Of a stretch of 44,228 nucleotides of DNA, positions 1 through 9,600 are shown piece by piece. The DNA lies in contig JAKSYS010000522.1 of assembly GCA_022925895.1 (NCBI GenBank), positions 1 through 44,228 of the forward strand, written 5' to 3'. The notes under the pieces were generated by a model. That model saw only the letters and a list, made by a program, of their open reading frames with translations, searched no databases and was not told the origin of the DNA. Position 1 is the first letter of the stretch; each line of letters begins with the position of its first letter. The DNA is from Fragilaria crotonensis. Lineage: Eukaryota; Bacillariophyta; Fragilariophyceae; Fragilariales; Fragilariaceae. The position numbers were made by a program, and so were the translations under genes.

Positions 1-1007
1 TTAGACACTCGACCGCAGCGCGGTCGAGGGCAACAACTTGTTCCCTGATGGAAATCACTCACTTGTTTTGCAAATGAGCGATTTGAATACATCGGTGATG
101 CGATATCAGCCGATGTACTTTTTTTGCTAACCCACCCGCCGTCCCCAACAGCCTCAGGCCAGTGCTTTAGTGAACCATCCGGGAATCCGTTGGACTCCTC
201 GGATACTCTAAAATCGTCATAGTCACTACGTTTTTTGCCCACTATGCTACTGTCGCTACGTCATACTCGTAGAAGTACACATACGACAGTACCATGAATG
301 CTCCATACGTAGTTACTATGTGGTTACACTATTGCACAAGCCATACCGTTCGACAGTGCAGTACAGCTGAGGCGACTTCTGGGAATCCATAGGATTCCCA
401 AAAAAATGCGTTTCAAACATGCACGCACATGCTGACAGGTGCCCTCGTTTATAAGGAAGGAAGTTAAAACCGGCGCACTCCGAGTGTATTCTATTTATTC
501 GTGACGTAGTCCGAGAATTGTCGTAGTGCTCAGTGATACACACGAAAAGGAACGGTTTTCAAACATTTCCCACAATTGCCAACCCACTTATATATGGTCT
601 ACTCCATGATCTTGCTTGTCCTACGAGTACCGGTCCATGAAATTTGCATACGCATTGTACAGGTACATTCCGTGTATTCATAGATTCGTGATCCGCACGG
701 AAAAGAACAAATGTGGCAACATCCGACTTGAAGAACCAAGAACATAAGTCAAGTGAGTCCTACAGAACACATATTCATAGTACTATCAGTACAAGTACCC
801 CACTTATTGCTGAACTACCCTAATAAACTAAGGGGGAACATATGCTACTGGAGTACTTGTAGCTGGGAGTACTCGCAAGACTGCGATAGAGTGGACCTAT
901 ATATGGATTTAGGTCACCTATCCAGATGTGGCCTTTCCAAAGAATCTTGTTCTGATCACAACGCTCGCCGTGGTACAATTGTTGTTTGTGTTTGATCACC
1001 ATAACGC
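1..1007. other. Intergenic region, no gene seen
   Basis: No convincing coding region on either strand. The left edge carries several hairpins followed by a T-tract (separate entry). Around 770-870 the DNA is rich in short GTAC/AGTACT words, as in several other non-coding parts of this window. The 3' part must contain the promoter of the ATPase gene, but I see no clear TATA box or other core element. Confidence 0.6.
8..125 (+). other. Serial hairpins ending in a T-tract; candidate structured RNA 3' end
   Basis: Positions 8-16 and 20-28 form a perfect 9-bp stem (CTCGACCGC / GCGGTCGAG) with a 3-base loop. About 57-79 forms a second, imperfect 8-bp stem. Positions 88-95 and 110-117 pair over 8 bp (TACATCGG / CCGATGTA), extended inward by TGAT/ATCA, and are followed at 119-125 by seven T. 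Three stems plus a T-run resemble the 3' part of a short RNA polymerase III transcript. I recognise no RNA family, and the 5' part may lie outside the window. Confidence 0.25.
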
Positions 1008-1046
1008 ATGCATACGATTACAGCCCGCCACACCCGCTCCTCAATC

Positions 1047-4000
1047 ATGATTATTTCACCTCGCGTCCACTTGCAAAGGGTGGCGATCTTGCTCCTTGTG
1101 GGATTTGTCAGTTTTGGTTCCGCTTTGACGCAGATGCCATGGAAGCTCCTCGTGGACGGCGTTGACCATGCACTCATTTCGAAGTCGAAGCCTAAACTCT
1201 CTCGCCATCCATCTCGTTTTCATCGTGCCCTAGCGTTTGGTAAGTGAATTACACATTCTGCATGCCTCGCAGTTGCAGGTATCCTCGTTCCAGAAGCTGA
1301 CCATTTTTTGTTGCACTGATTCTCTCAGGAGACTATGCGGAGGTTCCTGGCGCGTGCCCCGCCACTACTACTTGTCCCCTCGTGTGCGTGGCGAACGTAA
1401 CCGACTGCCCAACATCGTGCGACGATGGTTTGTCGCTCTGTAACGATGGCGTGTGTTCCGAGAGCTGCGAGGATGACATTGAGACTCCGTGCGAATGTGA
1501 CGGTCTCCTGGTCGCTTGTGCCAAGGTCATTGATTCCTACGATGTGTGCTTGGAAACGTTCCAGGGGTTCTACGATGCCAACGCCGAGTGCCTTGAGGCA
1601 GCATCCGAAGAAATTCCATTGTTTACCTTTACCGAACCGGCCTTTGTCTTTTGTTACGTTTGGATCTCGGCCGTGACAGTGCTTGTCTTTCTGTGGTGCC
1701 TTTTCAACCAGAAGCTCTTCACTATTCCTAGCTCTACAGCATCGCTGTCTCCGGCGGCTGACAGCTCGACGGGGGCTGGACGCAAACGGGCTACAAGACA
1801 CATTGGATCGGTATTGTCGTTTATGCGCTCGTTATCCTAACGTTGGCGGGTATCCAGGTTTTGCTCCTCCTGCTGACCATCTTTTACTACATACAGCAAG
1901 AAGCGATTACCATGTGGGCGCCTGTTTTCTTGGACGAAGTTCAGGTTCTCATGGCCTTTGCGATTGTTTGGATGGTTGGCTTTCCATGGACCTTTGCTTT
2001 CAAGTACCCCGCCAGTGTGAAAGCATTTTCCTTCGGAGATGCAACCTCGAAGATGCTACGTATGTAGCCGTCGTTGCCCCAACCAAGATTGTTGATATCA
2101 TGTCGATTCCTGGAATGGGTGAAAAGCTGGCTGATATTATCTGGGCTCCATTCAACTACTTCTTCATGTTTTACTTCTCTTACCCCCATGCTATCCCCGG
2201 AACTGTAACCAGTTTCTGCAAAGTTGAGAGCGATGGTACCACTCGAAGCTTTTATCACCGTATGAGGCGATATGTCTACAACGCCGAGGCTGTTGGTTTC
2301 ATCCCTGGCAGCATGAATGTTGGTACAACCATTGGTGACTTCTTAAGTCAAACGCAGGGTTTAACATCGGACGAAGTTGCCAGGCGAGGTGGTCTGGCAG
2401 GCCCAAACGTTATCAAAATACAAGAACCGACGATTCATGGCTCGATAATGAAGGAATTTAGCAAGGGATTCTACATCTACCAAACTTTCATGGTTTGGAG
2501 TTATGGCCCCTTTTGGTACTATTACATGATGATTGTGCACACCATCGTCCGAGTTACCAGCGGTATTGTAGTGGGTGTCTTTCAATTCATGAGCGACTCG
2601 GTGCTACACAAACTTTCTCTTGTGGAAGGGAACATTGAGTAAGTTCCTCTCATGTGCTATGCTCCCTTCACCCCAGCTCCTCTTTTAACAAGCGCGTCCC
2701 GCTCCCCGTTTTCAAAATGCGTAGGGTACTTCGCGACGGTGAATTTTTTGAGATTGCAGTAACGGACGTTGTACCTGGTGACGTTGTCGTCATCAAATCC
2801 GGCAACGCCCCATGCGACATGGTTGTGGTGAAGGCACACCACATACTGGTGGACGAGAGCGCTCTTACTGGAGAGTCCATCCCAATATTGAAGACGGCGT
2901 TGGATCCAACGATGAGTGGAGTCACGTACAATCCAACTCTACACAAATCGAACACCATATCAGCAGGGACCGTCGTGATTGAAGTCGGCGAGGGCCAACA
3001 TGACTTGGGCTTGGTGCTGAAGACCGGTTCGTTCACTACGAAGGGGGAGCTTCTCAGCGACGTTCTATCGTATGAGCGTCATAAGTTCAAGTTTGACGAC
3101 GAGGTGAAGATCGTTCTTTTCATTTTGCTGCTCGAAGCCATTGTTCTATTCGCGCTAGTGTTTTATTTCTTGCAGGACCAATGGGTGTTTGCCTGGTTCT
3201 ACGGTATGTAATGAGGCCACTGCAACAATGAATTTCAGTTTCACATGATCTCACACGTACCTATCGCGTCCTGCAGGACTTTACGTTGTCATTACCGTGC
3301 TTCCTCCGTTGCTTCCTTCTGTGTTTGTGGTGTCGGTCGGTATCTCCGCCAATCGTCTTCAGGCTAAACGTATTTCTTGTACTAATCCTGAAGGGATTCT
3401 CGTAGCTGGCAAGGTGAGTGATTTCAGGCAAGGGTCGGTGTCGACAATAGTCAATGAAGGACTTACCCATACCTGCGCTAGGTGGATGCGGCATTCTTTG
3501 ACAAAACGGGAACGTTGACAAAAAATGGAATGGACTTTCTTTCTCTTGACAGCGGGGTTGATAGTGCAGACAAGGCATCGGTGGAGAGTGCGGAAAGTTG
3601 GATCAAGCTCGGAATGGCATTGTGTCACACTCTTGCACTTACAAGCACGGGAGAATTGGTGGGTAACCAAGTTGACTCTGTTTCCTTCGAAACTTCGAAG
3701 GCGATAATGAAGCAGGAGAGTGGTGAATTGCCTAAAATTTCTTACCTTGGCGAATGGTTTACTGTCCTTAAGCGGTACGAGTTCGACACACACAGAGCAA
3801 CTCAGTCTGTGATTGTCCAAAACGAAGGTGGCAAGCTGCTCGCCTTTGTCAAAGGAAGTCCGGAGGCCATCCGTGCGCTTTCCAACCCATCCACATTGCC
3901 GGCTTCGTTCGACGCTACGCTCCGGACGTCATCGAGGTCTGGTATTATCAAATTGCGATTGCTTACAAGGAGTTCGACCTTGCCAGTGGGTCCCTTGCTG

Positions 4001-5596
4001 ATGTTCGCAGGGATGACGTTGAGAAGTCTTTGATGTATGCAGGATTCGTCAAGTTTCAAAACGCGATGAAGGAAGATACGCCAGCCGTGCTTCAGGAGCT
4101 GAAAGAAGGGAACGTGCTCTTGGCCATGATCACCGGAGATAGCGTTCTTACTGGCATCTGCATTGCCAAGGAGAGTGGGATGATCGGAGAAAATAGGAAA
4201 GTTGTCATTGGGAGCAAAGCGTCACACGATGAAATTGAGTGGACTGATGAGGAAAGCGGTGAGATCGTTAAGCAACCAATGTGTGATGCGCTAGACTCAC
4301 CGACGAGCGATGTGGACTTGGCCTTGTCAGGAGCGGCTTGGTCACTTCTCCGCAGCAATGACCCTAAATATGCATCTGCGATCGCCAAACACGTCCGCGT
4401 GTTCGGTAGGTGTAATCCGACAGACAAGGTATCGGTGGTGTCAACCTTTGTTGAAAATCGGTACATCACACTCATGTGTGGGGATGGGCAAAACGATTGC
4501 GGAGCTCTGAAGAGCGCTCACGTTGGCGTGGCACTGAGCACTTCGGAGGCCAGCATCGTTGCTCCGTTCACGTCTCTGGATAAAGTGATCTCCTCTGTGC
4601 CAGAAGTGCTTCGGGAAGGGCGCTGTGCGTTGGCATCTGCATTCGCTGCGTACAAATATTACATCAATTTTGGCCAAATTGAGTCCATCCTTCAGACCAT
4701 CAGTGCTTATCTTGCTATTTCACTCGCAGAATGGTGCTGGGTATTCTTTGATGGCATCTGGTCAATCACCCTGGCGTTCAGCCTACCTCTGTCGAAGGCA
4801 GCGAGTAGGCTCTCGCGGATTCGTCCAACTGCCTCGCTGCTTGGCAGTCACACGTTGTACAGTGCCTGCGGTCTTGTCGTCTGGAATTTTTTGTTTTTGG
4901 TAATCGCGCTGCTTGCTCTATTCAGTCAAGACTGGTTCCAGTGCAGGAAGTGGAACAGCGACGATGTCAGCAAGATCTTGAGTATCGGCGACAATTATGA
5001 AAGTTCGGTCGTTTTCATTGTTGGGGGCTATCAAATGACCGCGACAGCTATCGCGCTCAATTTTGGGTACACCTTTCGTCAGAGCTGGTGGAGGAACTAC
5101 GTATTTGTCTTCTTTGCGGTTCTTTGGACAGTTTTTGTGTTCGTCGTGACGATCGTTCCTTCTGGATTTTCTTGCCTGTGGCGCGTGAACTGCGACAATG
5201 AGGTAAGGACGGGATACCCGTGTGGAATGGTTGCTTGTTGCGTCCCACTTACCAACCACATTTTAGAACGCCGTGCGTGGAGTAACAGAAACGGAACCAG
5301 TTGCTATCAACAATCCTTGGAACACGACTGTGATGCCCGTAGCGTTTCGTTGGATATTGGTTGGTATTATGGCAGCCAACGTTCTGACTCTAGTTATCTG
5401 GTAAGTTGTCCAGTTGTGGTGAAGCCTTGTTTTGCGAAAAGGCTAGAAGCTCAATTTGTACCGACACAGGGAATACTTTTTCGTCAATGGCTTGTTGCAT
5501 CGAGGTCACTGCGGAACGATTGACAAAGGAGAGGCCAAGCTCGATTCGACAACTAAATCATCACACAAGAACGAGGTGGATTCAATTACGGATTGA
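1047..5596 (+). CDS. P5-type (P5B-like) transport ATPase, seven exons, three frame breaks
   Basis: Membrane P-type ATPase of the P5 family, whose P5B members are endolysosomal polyamine transporters. Introns, all GT-AG: 1240-1328, 2639-2676, 3204-3276, 3414-3481, 5203-5266, 5401-5469. The Met at 1047 starts a good signal peptide; an in-frame Met lies at 1008. A Cys-rich segment follows (about 1380-1560), then membrane segments. Visible motifs are actuator TGES (LTGESIP, near 2870), PPLLP in membrane helix 4 (near 3305), phosphorylation site DKTGTLT (near 3500), nucleotide-binding KGSPEAI (near 3855) and hinge GDGQND (near 4485), with C-terminal membrane helices. PPLLP is nearer P5B than P5A. 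Reading frame is lost at about 1771-1775 (G5), 2020-2022 (A3) and 3941-3942; one added base at each restores continuous family-like sequence. All motifs are kept, so a sequence error or a very recent pseudogene are both possible. Substrate is unknown. Confidence 0.85.
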
Positions 5597-5879
5597 ATTG
5601 ATTAGGTGACTTTGTAAAGCGGTTGTGGGTTGTGGAACACCGGACGAGATGCATCGAGGAATGATTTACTCTCATTCATGCAAGAAAAAGGAACGAAAAC
5701 TTTACCACCAGCCGCAAGTACCTCCTTCGTTCGAGAACCTCGTACAATACTGGATTTACTAGTTGGCTTGTTCTACATTACACTTGATGTTCTAGGATTG
5801 TTTATCCCCAAAACTTTGTTGGTGCCTTAGAGCAGGATTCGTGTAGCTCTTCGGCATCAGCTGCTGCTCAAGCCGTGCG

Positions 5880-6300
5880 TTCAGTACGATTGTAGGTAGT
5901 GTGCGACTACGTATTGCTGCGCGGCGATTTCGGCAAAGTTGCGAACTACGTATAGAGTGACGCTTCTCACCGACCGAGACAAGCCAAGCGCATGGCTGAC
6001 TGACCACCGCGACTGTGCTTTTTGGTATGTCCACAGAGAACTGTGCAAGACTGTGCAAGACTTCGCGATTGGATCCTTGAACCGCTCCGTAGAGAGTGCC
6101 CTTACCGTCCACGACCAAGAAATGAATGGCTTCGTCGTCCATAAGCAATTCGTAAAGGACCTTTGTGAAACAGTTGTTGTCACAAAGGTAGAGAGAGATG
6201 TTGATAGGCTTTGGGTTCAAAGTCAATAGCAACCTTGCGTTCCCTTCCTTCGTCAATGATGACAGCACCACAATAGACCACGATCCCAAAGTCATTTGTT
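5880..6300 (-). pseudogene. Decayed fragment of peptide chain release factor eRF1 (GGQ region)
   Basis: Reading the minus strand from 6300 down, three frames in turn give GIVVYCGAVI, DFEPK, KPINISLYLCDN, GAVQGSNREVL, KKHSRGGQSAMRLA, EKRH and VRNFAEIAAQ. These follow the order of the end of domain 1 and domain 2 of eukaryotic/archaeal release factor 1, including the GGQ motif that triggers peptidyl-tRNA hydrolysis. The frame changes several times, and a short tandem duplication near 6044-6060 (ctgtgcaaga repeated) adds residues between REVL and FSVD. No start codon, no domain 3 and no complete N domain are present, so this is a partial, non-functional copy. It lies just 3' of the ATPase gene and shows no intron. 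Confidence 0.8.
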
Positions 6301-6645
6301 GTTCAGCTCCAATCTCTGCTATTGAATTACACTTAGTTCAAATAATACTGGATTACAGAATATGCTACGCCCGTTGTAGAAAGGTCATAGAACACAGAAT
6401 AAAGGAGTTGACAACATGCCGGCTCCCATTCGCGAAACCAGGTATGACCATATGCATCATTGATAAATCAAAGCTACATTATAAGTTTTATGGATGATTA
6501 TTACAAGCGGTCTGCGATGTCTTCTCTTGGAAAGATATGTGTATTCATGCAATTGACATGGTTGCGTTCTACGCGAAACCAGCCAGGTGTGCCAAAGAAT
6601 TATAATCTGGCATTTGCAGTATGAGACTATGAATACCGCCCAAGT
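6301..6645. other. Intergenic, nothing recognised
   Basis: Between the eRF1 remnant and the 3' end of the Ser/Pro-rich protein gene on the minus strand. It is AT-rich, with no open frame of interest. It probably holds the 3' UTR and polyadenylation signals of that gene, but no clear signal stands out. Confidence 0.5.
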
Positions 6646-9600
6646 TTATGGTGCAGTAGGTGCACCACTCACAGGGGCTGATGTGGGTCCGGTATCGGCA
6701 ACTCCGGCCGTAAAGTTCGTGGAACTCCTGGAAACGCAACTGAAGCCACCCAAAGAAACTCCCTCAAGAGAGGCGCGAAGAGAAGTGATGGCAGTTGTAT
6801 ACACAATGTTGAGATCGCGTTTCGATAGATCAATCTCGATGGCTTCGGTAGACAATGAAAATTGCTCTCCTGGACCCAAAACAATACCTTCAACTCGTTC
6901 GGTAAAGTTTAGAACGTCATTTGGAGAGGGGAAGGTGGTGATACTTGACAAAGCATCGATGGAGGTGTTGTAGCCCTCAGCAACATTCAGGATTGTGTAG
7001 TTGAACGAGACAGGAACATTGCACGTCAGGTATCCTTGCGAAGGATTGGCAAAGCCTATCAGTTCAAGAGCTCCGAAACGATCCTTCAAGAACGTAACTT
7101 CAGAGCATGCGGTGTGGATAACCATGGTCTGACGGAGATTTTCAAAGGAAGGTTCTCCATCGTAAAATGTCGCATTCACGTTGTCTGCAATGACAGTACC
7201 TGGCTGGAGGCTGCCGATGTTGAACTCATCACCAACGGTGATAGGACCGTCGAAGTAGGTAATACCTAATCCACTGTTATCAGTGATGATCAAGTACGCC
7301 TCTGCGCCGACCTCTTCCTCGTCCGGAGGGCCTTCGAAGAAGTCCTCACACCGGAAGGTGCGTGGGCCTTGAATGTTGTTGGAGCTCAAACAGTCGCCGC
7401 CGTTGAAGCGGAACGAAAGAAGGGTCACACGCTCGGTGCACTCAGCCGGAGCAACGTTGATGGAATCGCAGTCCTCGAATCGCTCACCGTTTGGATCAGT
7501 CGGATCAATTGGTGGTAAACATTCAACTGAGACGTGAGTGAAGCATTCGTCACTAAATTGAGTGACTGGCTGAGGTAAAGTTGGTTCTGCAGTTGGAAAC
7601 CCTGAAGCAACAACAGAAGGGCTCCCCGACGGAACATCACTTGGCTGGTCGGATGGAAAGCTCGATGGCAAGCTTGTAAGAATCGCTGAGAGAGGAGACG
7701 ATATAATACCCGATGGAACTTCAGATGGAGTGTCAGATGGCGTACTTGATGGCAATACGGATTGAATGTCCGTTGGAGAAGGTGTCGTTGCGGGTACCAC
7801 TGGGGTAAAAGGAGGAATCTCTGAGGGAACATCACTTGGTGCACCAGAAGGAATGTTCGATGGTGTATCCGATGGAACCTCCGACTGAACAAGTATTGCA
7901 ATTTGAGACGGAAGGCCTGATGAAATTCCTGACGGTATATCTGATGGAATCATTGAAGGCGCACTCGATGGCGTCGCCGACGGTTCGACACTGGGCGAAG
8001 GAGTTGCACCATTTCCACCGTTCGGAATCTCAACTTCTCCACCCACTGTAGGTCTAAGAGTTGGGAGCACCATCGGACTCTCTGATGGAACATCACTTGG
8101 CTGGTCCGATGGAATGTTCGATGGCAGCCTCGACGGAGTATCTGACTGAGAAAATGATGGAACATCAGATGGGGCGTCGGATGGTGTATTCGACGGTAGT
8201 TCAGACTGCATCTCTGTTGGGGAGGAGGTCGGGGCAGGTGTACTTGGCGTTGATGAAGGAATCTCTGACTGAGCATCACTTGGTGTATCTGAAGGAGCGT
8301 TCGATGGCGTATCCGATGGCGTATCTGATGGCGTATCTGATGGCGTATCTGATGGCTCTTCCGACTGGTCACGGGACGGAGGCCCTGATGGAATTTCTGA
8401 CGGAGTGTCTGACGGGATCATTGAAGGCATGCTCGATGGCGTCTCCGACGGTTCGACACTGGGCAAAGGAGTTGTGCCATTTCCACTGTTTGGAATCTCA
8501 ACTTCTCGATCCACTGTTGGTCTGAGAGTTGGGAGCACCGTCGGACTCTCTGATGGAATATCACTTGGCTGGTCGGATGGAATGTTTGATGGCAGAGCTG
8601 ATGGCATCACCGACTGGGACAACGATGGAATATCAGACGCGGCGTCGGATGGCGCATTCGATGGTAGTTCAGACGGGGCGTCGGATGGCGTATTCGATGG
8701 CAATTCAGACTTAATCTCTGTTGGGGAGGAGGTCGGGGCAGGTGTACTTGGCGTTGATGAAGGAATCTCTGACGGAGCATCACTTGGTGTATCTGAAGGA
8801 GTGTTCGATGGCGTATCCGATGGCGTATCTGATGGCTCTTCCGACTGGTCTCGGGACGGAGGCCCTGATGGAATTTCTGACGGAGTGTCCGACGGGATCA
8901 TTGAAGGCATGCTCGATGGCGTCTCCGACGGTTCGACACTGGGCAAAGGAGTTGTGCCATTTCCACTGTTTGGAATCTCAACTTCTCGATCCACTGTTGG
9001 TCTGAGAGTTGGGAGCACCATCGGACTCTCTGATGGAATATCACTTGGCTGGTCCGATGGGATGTTTGATGGCAGAGCTGATGGCATCACCGACTGGGAC
9101 AACGATGGAATGTCAGACGGGGCGTCGGATGGCGCATTCGATGGTAGTTCAGACGGGGCGTCGGATGGCATATTCGATGGTAATTCAGACTGAATCTCTG
9201 TTGGGGAGGAGGTCGGGGCAGGTGTACTTGGCATTGATGAAGGAATCTCTGATGGAACATCACTTGGTGTATCTGAAGGAGTGTTTGATGGCGTATCCGA
9301 TGGCGTATCTGATGGCTCTTCCGACTGGTCACGGGACGGAGGCCCTGATGGAATTTCTGACGGAGTGTCTGACGGGATCATTGAAGGCATGCTCGATGGT
9401 GTCTCCGACGGTTCGACACTGGGCAAAGAAGTTGTGCCATTTCCACTGTTTGGAATCTCAACTTCTCGATCCACTGTCGGTCTGAGAGTTGGGAGCACCA
9501 TCGGACTCTCTGATGGAATATCACTTGGCTGGTCGGATGGAATGTTTGATGGCAGAGCTGATGGCATCACCGACTGGGACAACGATGGAATATCAGACGG

